Shown here: positions 1 to 5,196 of the stretch, piece by piece | Numbering within the stretch: the stretch's first letter is position 1 | Layout of the letters: each line of letters begins with the position of its first letter | NCBI GenBank assembly: GCA_023386855.1 | Contig: JAEWIW010000004.1 | Location: 1 to 6,996 of the forward strand | Length of the DNA stretch: 6,996 bases | Reading direction: 5' to 3' | Origin: Bacteroidota bacterium | GTDB taxonomy: Bacteria; Bacteroidota; Bacteroidia; Chitinophagales; Chitinophagaceae | Position numbers and translations under genes: made by a program | The notes under the pieces: generated by a model | Database searches by the model: none | The model's input: the letters and a program-made list of their open reading frames with translations, nothing else | Told to the model about the DNA's origin: nothing

Positions 1-276
1 GTCAGTGGCATTGAGTTCATTATCGCCATATAAAACAAAGTATTCTTCGTAATTACCGGTATGAACAGGGTTGGCCGTTCTGTACAATGATTGTTTTGCG
101 GGGAAAACGATATCTGGTTCGGGCTGAAGGATAACTTCCCTGAACATATCCATCTCTGTTTGCAGATCAGGATTTGCGTTTAAAAACTCTTCCACATCCA
201 ACCGTTCTTCTGCACTCAACTCATTATCCAGGTACAGCAGGAAGTAGTTTTCATAATTATTTCTGTTGATGTTCAT
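1..276 (-). CDS. Putative anti-sigma-factor-like protein with repeated motif (partial, N-terminal 92 residues)
   Basis: The reading frame starts at the ATG at 276 and runs off the left edge with no stop, so only the first 92 residues are visible. They carry two copies of one motif: NYENYFLLYLDNELSAEER at residues 8-26 and NYEEYFVLYGDNELNATD at 75-92. The first copy and the helix after it (VEEFLNANPDL) resemble the start of anti-sigma proteins (a 'xxYLDxELsxeEr...vExxLxxxP' pattern). The Cys/His zinc ligands of ZAS anti-sigma factors are absent. No membrane segment is seen in the visible part. The gene starts 20 bases after the stop of the ECF sigma gene on the same strand, behind a weak GAGG, so the two are probably co-transcribed. 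The anti-sigma role is inferred from this context and the weak motif likeness. It could equally be an uncharacterised partner protein. Confidence 0.65.
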   Translation of the reverse strand, partial: MNINRNNYENYFLLYLDNELSAEERLDVEEFLNANPDLQTEMDMFREVILQPEPDIVFPAKQSLYRTANPVHTGNYEEYFVLYGDNELNATD

Positions 277-296
277 GATACCTCGTTTTAATGTTA

Positions 297-782
297 TTAA
301 ATAACATTCTCCGGTTTTACCAGGAAGTTTTTCAACTGGATCCTGGCACGATGTAAATAAACCTTTACCTGGCTTTCGTTCAACCCGGTAATCTTTCCTA
401 TTTCTTCATAGGAATAACCTTCATAATCTTTTAAAAGAACCAGTGTCCGCTGTGTTTCGCTTAGCCTGGCCAACGCTTCATTGAGGATTTCCCTGGTATT
501 GTGAACGTGCTTGTCAACCACCTTCACATTCTCGGTAAACTCATCTTTGAGCGTCACCCGTTTAACTTTGCGGATATGATCGATCATCTGGTTATAGGCT
601 ACGGTAAAAAGAAAAGATTTCGATTTACTGTAATCAACCGTTGACCGGTTCACCCACATTTTTTCAAAAGCGGACTGTACGACGTCTCTGGCATCCTCCT
701 CATGTCGCAGATTCTTCAGGATAAAGCGGTATACATGATCCGCATGATCCTTAACAGTCTGGTTATATTCGAATTCAGTCAT
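297..782 (-). CDS. ECF-type RNA polymerase sigma factor (sigma-70 family)
   Basis: This 161-residue protein has the size and two-domain layout of an extracytoplasmic-function sigma factor, which directs RNA polymerase to a small regulon. Region 2 spans roughly residues 8-77: HVYRFILKNLRHEEDARDVVQ fits region 2.1-2.2, and SFLFTVAYNQMIDHIRK fits 2.3-2.4, which contacts the -10 element. Region 4 spans about 99-155: LNEALARLSETQRTLVLLKDYEGYSYEEIG followed by the helix-turn-helix LNESQVKVYLHRARIQLK, which reads the -35 element. Regions 1 and 3 are absent, as expected for ECF factors. The ATG at 782 gives a complete region 2. No good Shine-Dalgarno or TAnnTTTG element is seen upstream; TATTATTG at 803-796 (minus strand) is an imperfect match. 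The downstream partner gene starts 20 bases later. The ECF subgroup and target regulon cannot be told from sequence alone. Confidence 0.95.
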   Translation of the reverse strand: MTEFEYNQTVKDHADHVYRFILKNLRHEEDARDVVQSAFEKMWVNRSTVDYSKSKSFLFTVAYNQMIDHIRKVKRVTLKDEFTENVKVVDKHVHNTREILNEALARLSETQRTLVLLKDYEGYSYEEIGKITGLNESQVKVYLHRARIQLKNFLVKPENVI

Positions 783-967
783 AAAGCAGCGCCTACAATA
801 ATAGGTCTTTTTGTTAAGGTGAATAAATAGTACGGGGCTGAGGATTAAATGTTACAACAACATGAAATAATTTTTCAAAAATACATACAGGGTTAGCGAA
901 AGTCCAGCCCAATCTGGATGAATCGCCCTTTTCAGGGGTTAAACTGGCGGAAAAGCTAGATAATTCT

Positions 968-1080
968 AGTGGGATTAGTGGGATTAGTGTGCTAGTGTGC
1001 TAGTGTGCTAGTGTGCTAGTGTGGTAGTGTGCTAGTGTGGCTAGTGAAGTGATCAGTTACTAGTGATCAGTGACTAGTGA
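968..1080. repeat. AGTG-core tandem array with 9-, 8- and 14-bp units
   Basis: The array starts with two 9-bp units AGTGGGATT (968-985). Next come 8-bp units AGTGTGCT at 986-993, 994-1001, 1002-1009, 1010-1017 and 1026-1033, with a variant AGTGTGGT at 1018-1025 and a 9-bp variant AGTGTGGCT at 1034-1042. Two 14-bp units follow (AGTGATCAGTTACT at 1048-1061 and AGTGATCAGTGACT at 1062-1075), ending in AGTGA. All share the AGTG core. There are ten CTAG tetranucleotides between 956 and 1077, and the 14-bp units contain the palindromes TGATCA and ACTAGT. The units are adjacent with no spacers, so this is not a CRISPR array. The array ends about 190 bases upstream of the sigma start. Its function is unknown, and replication slippage could change the copy number. 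Confidence 0.9.
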
Positions 1081-1150
1081 AAAATTTAAACCAGGGAGGT
1101 ATTACAAATTTTTTTTAGGGGACCTTAAATTAGTGGATCTATAATTACTA

Positions 1151-1196
1151 TTACCAGGTTGGATTTAGAGAGAAAAAACAAATAACCTACTGGTAA
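1151..1196. other. Imperfect inverted repeat (possible hairpin)
   Basis: TTACCAG at 1151-1157 is the exact reverse complement of CTGGTAA at 1190-1196. A further GTT (1158-1160) can pair with AAC (1184-1186) after a short bulge. The loop of about 23 bases is A-rich. It lies downstream of the small minus-strand gene, so it could end or stabilise that transcript, but no clear U-tract follows. It may also be chance pairing. Confidence 0.3.
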
Positions 1197-1203
1197 CACA
1201 TCC

Positions 1204-1252
1204 TTTTGTATTTTGTATTTCGTATTTTGTATTTCGTATTCCGTTTTCCGTA
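1204..1252. repeat. 7-bp tandem repeat (TTTTGTA / TTTCGTA / TTCCGTA), seven units
   Basis: Seven consecutive 7-base units are seen: TTTTGTA (1204, 1211), TTTCGTA (1218), TTTTGTA (1225), TTTCGTA (1232), TTCCGTT (1239) and TTCCGTA (1246). They vary mainly by T/C changes at the third and fourth bases. The array stops four bases before the stop codon of the minus-strand small gene at 1257. It is distinct in unit length and sequence from the AGTG array. The unit length is not a multiple that would keep a changed copy number in frame, and it lies outside the coding region. Confidence 0.9.
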
Positions 1253-1256
1253 TTCC

Positions 1257-1454
1257 CTAAAACCCTCTGCTCAAAACGGTATTCCCCATCGTTTCCCAGA
1301 TCAGGAATTCACCCTGGAGAATTTCCTTCCCTTCTTCCCGGATATTTTTATTGCCATAAGCCTCCCGCAGGTCGCGGGTTCCGGTGATGGCAAGAAATGC
1401 CAGCGCGAAGATCATCATCAGGAAAACAGCTATCTGGAAAAATTTGCGGTTCAT
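1257..1454 (-). CDS. Small single-pass membrane protein, function unknown (65 residues)
   Basis: From the ATG at 1454 the frame encodes 65 residues. A short basic start (MNRK) is followed by a strongly hydrophobic stretch at residues 5-23 ([19 protein letters not shown]), then a charged tail of about 40 residues ([26 protein letters not shown] and on). This is the layout of a membrane-anchored small protein with its tail probably outside the cytoplasm, or an uncleaved signal. The frame continues upstream to other possible starts (1484, 1544), but the MNRK start gives the standard basic-then-hydrophobic N-terminus and leaves 100 bp to the divergent kbl start. No Shine-Dalgarno is visible. The opposite-strand frame here reads as low-complexity sequence with no domain. 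I do not recognise the family. That it is a real gene is inferred from its composition and position. Confidence 0.6.
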   Translation of the reverse strand: MNRKFFQIAVFLMMIFALAFLAITGTRDLREAYGNKNIREEGKEILQGEFLIWETMGNTVLSRGF

Positions 1455-1508
1455 TTTGGGCGCTTTGGAAACTGTGACGATCATCGGTTCAAAAAGGTTA
1501 CAGGAAAA

Positions 1509-1536
1509 TTTGCCGAATCTGGAATCCCTATATTTG
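1509..1536 (+). promoter_or_regulatory. Probable Bacteroidota-type promoter for kbl
   Basis: TATATTTG at 1529-1536 matches the Bacteroidota -7 consensus TAnnTTTG exactly. TTTG at 1509-1512 could serve as the -33 element. The 16-base gap between them is somewhat shorter than the usual 17-19 or more, so the -33 assignment is weak. Transcription from here would give a leader of only about 10-15 bases before the ATG at 1555, and it supports that ATG over upstream in-frame starts. Confidence 0.45.
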
Positions 1537-1554
1537 TTGCCCAAAACCGGTTAC

Positions 1555-2739
1555 ATGAATCAGCAATTTATTCAAAGGATCGCCTCCGAACTGGAAGAGA
1601 TCAAAGCATCGGGATTATTTAAAACTGAAAGGATCATTGAATCACCGCAGGGACCTGAAATTATGGTCAACGGGAAAAAAGTACTGAACTTCTGTGCTAA
1701 TAATTACCTTGGTCTTTCTTCCCACCCAAGGGTGATCGAAGCGGCCAAAAAATCAATCGACCACCGTGGCTATGGAATGAGCAGCGTCCGCTTTATCTGT
1801 GGCACCCAGGACATCCATAAAGAACTGGAAAGAAAACTTTCCGAATTCCTGGGTACCGAAGATACCATTCTCTTTGCGGCAGCCTTTGATGCCAACGGCG
1901 GCGTTTTTGAACCGCTGTTCGGTGAGGCCGATGCCATTATTTCTGATGAGCTGAACCATGCTTCCATTATCGACGGCGTCCGCCTTTGCAAGGCCCAGCG
2001 CTTCCGCTACAAGCACAATGATATGGACGACCTGGAGATCCAGCTTAAGGCAGCTTCTAACGCACGCAGCCGCATAATCGTTACCGATGGGTCTTTTTCT
2101 ATGGATGGAACCATTGCCCAGCTCGATAAAATTGTAGACCTCGCCAACCGTTACGACGCGGTGGTAATGATTGATGAAAGTCATTCCAGTGGCTTCCTCG
2201 GGAAAACCGGTCGTGGCACTCATGAATACCGTGGAGTAATGGGCAAGATCGATATCATCACCGGTACCCTGGGTAAAGCACTTGGCGGTGCATCCGGCGG
2301 ATTTACAAGTGGAAGTAAGGAAATGATAGAAATGCTCAGACAGCGTTCAAGACCCTACCTGTTCTCCAATACCCTTGCTCCTTCCATTGTTGGCGCCAGC
2401 ATTGCAGTTTTGGATTTCCTCAGCGAAACCACCGAGCTGCGCGATAAACTGGAAAACAATACCAGGTACTTCAGGTCAGAAATGACTTCCCGCGGTTTTG
2501 ATATCAAACCAGGTGATCATCCCATTGTTCCGATCATGTTATATGATGCAGTGGTATCGCAGCAATTTGCAGCCAAACTGCTGGATGAAGGTATTTATGT
2601 GATAGGCTTCTTTTTCCCCGTGGTACCCAAAGGAAAAGCACGCATCCGCGTTCAGATCTCCGCGGCACACGAAAAAGAACATCTCGACAAAGCCATCGAA
2701 GCATTTACAAGGATCGGCAAAGAACTTGGAATTATTTGA
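1555..2739 (+). CDS. kbl: Glycine C-acetyltransferase (2-amino-3-ketobutyrate CoA ligase)
   Basis: This PLP-dependent enzyme cleaves 2-amino-3-ketobutyrate with CoA to glycine and acetyl-CoA, the second step of threonine breakdown after threonine dehydrogenase (not in this window). The 394 residues match the roughly 398 of E. coli Kbl. Visible landmarks are: the substrate-side segment [14 protein letters not shown] (45-58); [21 protein letters not shown] (72-92); [10 protein letters not shown] (132-141), whose His136 stacks on [13 protein letters not shown] (204-213), with Asp207 and His210; and [13 protein letters not shown] (237-249), where Lys241 forms the Schiff base. [21 protein letters not shown] (352-372) is also typical of Kbl rather than of the related BioF or serine palmitoyltransferase. 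The ATG at 1555 is chosen because the family starts there and a promoter lies just upstream; the open frame reaches back to 1384 without family likeness. No Shine-Dalgarno is visible. It is transcribed away from the small membrane-protein gene. Confidence 0.95.
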   Translation: MNQQFIQRIASELEEIKASGLFKTERIIESPQGPEIMVNGKKVLNFCANNYLGLSSHPRVIEAAKKSIDHRGYGMSSVRFICGTQDIHKELERKLSEFLGTEDTILFAAAFDANGGVFEPLFGEADAIISDELNHASIIDGVRLCKAQRFRYKHNDMDDLEIQLKAASNARSRIIVTDGSFSMDGTIAQLDKIVDLANRYDAVVMIDESHSSGFLGKTGRGTHEYRGVMGKIDIITGTLGKALGGASGGFTSGSKEMIEMLRQRSRPYLFSNTLAPSIVGASIAVLDFLSETTELRDKLENNTRYFRSEMTSRGFDIKPGDHPIVPIMLYDAVVSQQFAAKLLDEGIYVIGFFFPVVPKGKARIRVQISAAHEKEHLDKAIEAFTRIGKELGII

Positions 2740-2779
2740 TGCGCTCTAGATGATCTTGGTGGTCCAATGCGAAACCGCG

Positions 2780-2810
2780 TTACCCGATTATTTAAAATGC
2801 TAACGGGTGA
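2780..2810 (+). other. Weak stem-loop after kbl
   Basis: TTACCCG (2780-2786) can pair with CGGGTGA (2804-2810), seven pairs including one G-T, across a 17-base AT-rich loop, followed by TTATAT. It could contribute to 3' end formation of kbl, but the stem is short, the loop long and the T-run poor. The longer stem-loop at 2841-2885 is the better candidate. Confidence 0.25.
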
Positions 2811-2840
2811 TTATATCAACCAGGAATTAATCACTAAACA

Positions 2841-2885
2841 TATTGGAAGAAAGTGTTCGACCAGCCGCACACTTTCTTCCCAATA
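2841..2885. terminator. Stem-loop between convergent kbl and ridA, probable bidirectional terminator
   Basis: GGAAGAAAGTGT (2845-2856) is the perfect reverse complement of ACACTTTCTTCC (2869-2880), giving a 12-bp stem with a 12-base loop. After one bulged C (2881) the stem extends four more pairs (2841-2844 with 2882-2885). It ends six bases before the ridA stop and lies about 100 bases after the kbl stop, which suits a terminator serving both strands. Neither side has a strong T-run, so termination efficiency is uncertain. Confidence 0.65.
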
Positions 2886-2890
2886 CAAAA

Positions 2891-3271
2891 TTATCTTGCA
2901 GCGATCACGCTGATCTCAACATTGACACCCTTGGGTAATCCCTTCACTGCAACGGTTTCCCTGGCAGGAAAATCACTGATGAAATACTTTCCATAGATCT
3001 CGTTGACTTCGGCAAACAGTGACATATCACTTAAAAATATCGTTGTCTTGACCACGCTGTTAAAATCCATCTGCGCTTCATGAAGGATGGTTTTGATATT
3101 ACGCATCACCTGGTGGGTTTCACTGGCAATATCCTGTGTTTGAAGTTCACCGTTTACAGGATTGATGGCAATCTGTCCGGATACAAATAAAAAATTACCC
3201 GATTGAACCGCCTGGTTATATGGCCCGATAGGGGCAGGCGCTGATTGTGTATTGATGATTCTTTTTTCCAT
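2891..3271 (-). CDS. ridA: RidA family reactive enamine/imine deaminase (YjgF/YER057c/UK114)
   Basis: RidA hydrolyses reactive 2-aminoacrylate and related enamine/imine intermediates released by PLP enzymes such as threonine/serine dehydratase, protecting other PLP enzymes. The 126 residues match the usual single-domain length. Landmarks: APIGPYNQAV (14-22), with Tyr18; FLFVSGQIAINPVNGEL (28-43); and FPARETVAVKGLPKGVNVEISVIA (101-124), which holds the arginine that anchors the substrate carboxylate (Arg104, equivalent to E. coli Arg105) and the conserved Glu119. The ATG at 3271 is chosen because MEKRIINTQSAPAPIGPY is the normal N-terminus; the open frame extends upstream to 3523 only as an antisense shadow of the next gene. 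The cytosolic enzyme is a trimer in the family. It converges with kbl and diverges from the dehydrogenase-like gene. The symbol follows the family; paralogues are possible. Confidence 0.93.
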   Translation of the reverse strand: MEKRIINTQSAPAPIGPYNQAVQSGNFLFVSGQIAINPVNGELQTQDIASETHQVMRNIKTILHEAQMDFNSVVKTTIFLSDMSLFAEVNEIYGKYFISDFPARETVAVKGLPKGVNVEISVIAAR

Positions 3272-3275
3272 CCCG

Positions 3276-3283
3276 TAAATGTA
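3276..3283 (-). promoter_or_regulatory. Possible -7 element for ridA
   Basis: On the minus strand 3283-3276 reads TACATTTA, one mismatch (last G to A) from TAnnTTTG. It ends four bases before the ridA ATG, so a transcript from here would be leaderless or nearly so. The region is AT-rich and no clear -33 element is seen, so chance is a real alternative. Confidence 0.3.
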
Positions 3284-3291
3284 GAAAAATA

Positions 3292-3299
3292 TACTTTTG
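3292..3299 (+). promoter_or_regulatory. Probable -7 element for the dehydrogenase-like gene
   Basis: TACTTTTG matches TAnnTTTG exactly and ends three bases before the ATG at 3303. It implies a leaderless or nearly leaderless transcript. No TTG is seen at the -33 position, only a T-run around 3262-3267 that lies inside the start of ridA on the other strand. The element also argues that the TTG at 3297, which could be read as a start, is promoter sequence and not coding. Confidence 0.45.
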
Positions 3300-3302
3300 A
3301 AA

Positions 3303-3938
3303 ATGATCCTGGCAATTCTTGCAGAAAATGAAATCAAACAGGAGATCCTCGACAAAGGCATTCCCGAATCAATTGAAGTGATATGGGTGGATTCTATCCG
3401 CTCTCTTTGCATGATCGAGGCTGATGCATGGTTTGATCTCCAGTTTGAACCCGACCCCGAACGTACCGCCCAGTTAAAAAAGATCCAGGCGCCCGTGCTT
3501 TTTATTGGTTCGAATGAATACACCTGTGCTCAAATCGGTATTCACTGCACCCGTATTAACGACTGGCCCGGATTTATCAACCGCCCTATCCTTGAACTGG
3601 CCACCCCTTCGGGAATCCTTCACCCTGCTGCAGCTAAATTACTTGAAGCGCTGCATTGGGATTATGAAATAACACCCGATATCCCAGGGTTTATCAGCAG
3701 CCGTGTAGTGGCCTCACTGGTCAATGAAGCTTACTATACTCTTCAACAGCAGGTAAGTTCCAAACAGGATATTGATACTGCCATGAAATTTGGCACTAAC
3801 TATCCTTATGGTCCGTTTGAATGGTCGGGAAAAATAGGATTGAAAAAGATCGCATCACTTCTTCATGTATTAGCGCATAAGGATGACCGTTATACTGTTT
3901 CAAAACTCCTTGAACAGGAAGCGGAGGAACTGGATTAA
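3303..3938 (+). CDS. Compact 3-hydroxyacyl-CoA dehydrogenase-like protein without a nucleotide-binding glycine motif
   Basis: Starting at the ATG at 3303 the protein has 211 residues (a TTG at 3297 would add two), against about 280-300 for 3-hydroxybutyryl-CoA dehydrogenases. The last 90 residues fit the C-terminal helical domain of that family: PDIPGFISSRVVASLVNEAYY, then DIDTAMKFGTNYPYGPFEW, close to the family's 'DIDxAmklGxgyPmGPfel'. The N-terminal half has no GxGxxG dinucleotide loop (it begins MILAILAENEIKQEIL). A His in IGIHCTRINDW (residue 81) and a Glu in RPILELATPSG (98) sit where the catalytic His-Glu pair would be, though with a spacing of 17 instead of 12. The substrate-binding Asn of 'PGFxxNR' is Ser here (FISSR, residue 133). 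Dehydrogenase activity with NAD is therefore doubtful. The 33-base gap to tsaB suggests a shared transcript. The substrate is unknown. Confidence 0.8.
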   Translation: MILAILAENEIKQEILDKGIPESIEVIWVDSIRSLCMIEADAWFDLQFEPDPERTAQLKKIQAPVLFIGSNEYTCAQIGIHCTRINDWPGFINRPILELATPSGILHPAAAKLLEALHWDYEITPDIPGFISSRVVASLVNEAYYTLQQQVSSKQDIDTAMKFGTNYPYGPFEWSGKIGLKKIASLLHVLAHKDDRYTVSKLLEQEAEELD

Positions 3939-3971
3939 TTATGAACATTGCATTGCATAAAAGATCATAGT

Positions 3972-4658
3972 ATGGGTTGGATCCTTAATATCGATACGGC
4001 AACATCCCATGGTGGTATTTGCCTGGCTAAGGATGGTACCATCATTTCAGTAGCGGAACTTTCTGAACAGAAGGATCATGCAGGCTGGATGCATGTAGCC
4101 ATTAAAAATTTACTGGAAGAACAGGGACATTCTCTTCATATCCTGGATGCAGTGGCAATTACCGCAGGGCCTGGCTCTTACACCGGGCTCAGGGTGGCCA
4201 TGGCCGCTGCTAAAGGCATCTGCTTCGCACTGGATATTCCCCTGATTACAGAGAATACATTGAAAGTAATGGCCTGTGGCGCAATAGAATGGTTAAAGGA
4301 TAAACCTGGATATACACAGGATCACCTGCTTTGTCCCATGCTCGACGCCAGGAGAATGGAAGTGTTCACTGCATTATATTCTTTTCAACTCGATGAAATC
4401 ATGCCACCAGCTGCAATGGTTCTGGATGAAAACTCATTCAAGGAAACTCTTCAGCAAAAAAAGATCTTCTTTTTTGGCAATGGGGCTTCAAAATTTGAAA
4501 GCATTCTTCAACACCCGAATGCTACATTTATCACACCATCAACTGGTGTTCAACATCTTTCTGCCTTAAGTACAAAAAAATTTGCAGCGCAGGATTTTGC
4601 CGACCTGGCCTATAGTGAACCATTCTATCTTAAAGCATTTCATGATACTACAAGGTAA
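3972..4658 (+). CDS. tsaB: tRNA threonylcarbamoyladenosine biosynthesis protein TsaB
   Basis: TsaB is the non-catalytic partner of TsaD in the cytosolic complex (with TsaE) that transfers threonylcarbamoyl to A37 of ANN-decoding tRNAs. The 228 residues fit the family. Landmarks: WILNIDTATSHGGICL (3-18), the ASKHA-fold first strand pair; VAITAGPGSYTGLRVAMAAAKG (61-82), the TsaB signature; MLDARRMEVFTALY (123-136); FFFGNGASKF (166-175); and the C-terminal EPFYLK (216-221). The ATG at 3972 is chosen because the conserved strand starts directly after it. The TTG at 3948 would add eight non-conserved residues, and the ATG at 3941 is in another frame and stops at 3970. No Shine-Dalgarno is seen, and the gene follows the dehydrogenase-like gene by 33 bases with no terminator, so co-transcription is likely. 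Confidence 0.95.
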   Translation: MGWILNIDTATSHGGICLAKDGTIISVAELSEQKDHAGWMHVAIKNLLEEQGHSLHILDAVAITAGPGSYTGLRVAMAAAKGICFALDIPLITENTLKVMACGAIEWLKDKPGYTQDHLLCPMLDARRMEVFTALYSFQLDEIMPPAAMVLDENSFKETLQQKKIFFFGNGASKFESILQHPNATFITPSTGVQHLSALSTKKFAAQDFADLAYSEPFYLKAFHDTTR

Positions 4659-4697
4659 TCTCTATGAAAACCCTTAGAAACACTATGCTTTTCGTGT

Positions 4698-4716
4698 ATT
4701 AAAAATCATTTTTAAT
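4698..4716. other. Perfect A/T-only inverted repeat between tsaB and the ArsR-type gene
   Basis: ATTAAAAA (4698-4705) and TTTTTAAT (4709-4716) form a perfect 8-bp stem with a 3-base TCA loop. It lies about 40 bases after the tsaB stop and about 35 bases before the -7 element of the next gene. It could be a weak terminator for tsaB or an operator for a dimeric regulator. An all-A/T stem is poor for termination, and such repeats also arise by chance in AT-rich DNA. Confidence 0.35.
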
Positions 4717-4749
4717 TAGCCTTTAGCAATTATTGAATTGAATTCCAGT

Positions 4750-4757
4750 TAATTTTG
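4750..4757 (+). promoter_or_regulatory. Probable -7 element for the ArsR-type gene
   Basis: TAATTTTG matches TAnnTTTG exactly and lies 35 bases upstream of the ATG at 4793. The nearest TTG (4733-4735) is only 14 bases away, so the -33 element is not convincing. The predicted leader is about 30 bases and would include the Shine-Dalgarno sequence. Confidence 0.5.
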
Positions 4758-4777
4758 TTTTTTCAATGAGATGTTAA

Positions 4778-4783
4778 AAGGAG
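4778..4783 (+). promoter_or_regulatory. Strong Shine-Dalgarno sequence of the ArsR-type gene
   Basis: AAGGAG ends nine bases before the ATG at 4793 and fixes that start over the in-frame ATG at 4817. It is the only strong Shine-Dalgarno sequence I see before a gene in this window. Confidence 0.75.
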
Positions 4784-4792
4784 AACCCAAGC

Positions 4793-5137
4793 ATGAATGT
4801 TTCCAATAACTATTCGATGACCATAACATCTGGTGAAGAAAACACCGCGGTTAAGGTTGATTTTTTGAGCGTGAAGAAAGCGGCAATGATCCTTCGGGCG
4901 CTCAACCACAAGTTAAGACAGCAGATCATCAAGTTGATCAATGAACACCAACGCATCACGGTAACAGAGATATATGTTAAGTTGCGCCTGGAGCAATCCG
5001 TTGCTTCACAACATCTTGCCATTCTCCGAAGAGCTGGTATCGTGAAAACCACTCGCGACGGGAAATATATTTACTATACCGTGAACTACGATAAGGTTCA
5101 GCAGATCATGGATTCTGTTGATTCTCTTACCAATTAA
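4793..5137 (+). CDS. ArsR-family winged-helix transcriptional regulator, cysteine-free
   Basis: This 114-residue protein fits the ArsR/SmtB fold. A helix of the LNHKLRQQIIKLI type (38-50) is followed by RITVTEIYVKLRLEQSVASQHLAILRRAGIV (54-84), the helix-turn-helix with its recognition helix around 67-81, and by the beta wing KTTRDGKYIYYTVN (85-98). The extended N-terminus (about 25 residues) is polar. There is no cysteine in the whole protein, so it lacks the CxC metal site of ArsR/SmtB and the cysteine pair by which BigR/SqrR sense persulfides. The effector, if any, is therefore unclear. It is followed by a clear terminator, then by a persulfide dioxygenase gene on the same strand, which it may or may not control. 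Family assignment is firm; the target is inferred only from proximity. Confidence 0.9.
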   Translation: MNVSNNYSMTITSGEENTAVKVDFLSVKKAAMILRALNHKLRQQIIKLINEHQRITVTEIYVKLRLEQSVASQHLAILRRAGIVKTTRDGKYIYYTVNYDKVQQIMDSVDSLTN

Positions 5138-5161
5138 TCAGATTATTCATTTAATGTAACT

Positions 5162-5192
5162 GATCCCGCCTTTGGGCGGGATTCTGTTTGTT
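5162..5192 (+). terminator. Intrinsic terminator after the ArsR-type gene
   Basis: ATCCCGCC (5163-5170) pairs perfectly with GGCGGGAT (5175-5182) around a TTTG loop, with a G-T pair possible outside it. The GC-rich 8-bp stem is followed by TCTGTTTGTT, a moderate T-rich tract. It lies 24 bases after the regulator's stop and would separate its transcript from the following gene. Confidence 0.75.
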
Positions 5193-5196
5193 ATAG

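Larger units (their letters stand above)
783..1256. other. Long non-coding interval with two tandem arrays
   Basis: These 474 bases separate the ECF sigma gene from the end of a small minus-strand gene. I see no convincing gene on either strand. The interval holds an AGTG-core array (968-1080), an imperfect hairpin (1151-1196) and a 7-bp array (1204-1252). The parts at about 830-960 and 1081-1150 are AT-leaning unique sequence with no motif I can support. The promoter of the sigma gene must lie at the low-coordinate end, but I cannot place it with confidence. Confidence 0.8.

Noticed and set aside
968..1080. CRISPR array
   Set aside because: The repeats are 8-14 bases, directly adjacent and without unique spacers, and no cas genes are present.
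1384..1554. N-terminal extension of kbl to an earlier ATG
   Set aside because: The extra 57 residues have no family likeness, would cover the TATATTTG promoter element, and are antisense to the small gene.
1206..1622. Plus-strand open frame of 138 residues
   Set aside because: It begins inside the 7-bp array (a low-complexity FRILYFVFRFPY start), runs antisense to the small membrane-protein gene and then overlaps kbl out of frame. It shows no domain.
1753..2223. Minus-strand open frame of 156 residues inside kbl
   Set aside because: It is a shadow of the strongly conserved kbl frame, with no recognisable domain.
3272..3523. N-terminal extension of ridA
   Set aside because: The added 84 residues are the antisense shadow of the dehydrogenase-like gene, and RidA proteins start at the MEKRIINTQ-type N-terminus.
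3941..3970. Nine-residue open frame (ATG at 3941) just before tsaB
   Set aside because: Such a short frame is expected by chance and nothing marks it as an upstream regulatory peptide. The TTG at 3948 in the tsaB frame was also rejected as a start.
4664..4702. Twelve-residue open frame after tsaB (MKTLRNTMLFVY)
   Set aside because: No Shine-Dalgarno, too short to judge, and its stop falls in the A/T inverted repeat; probably chance.
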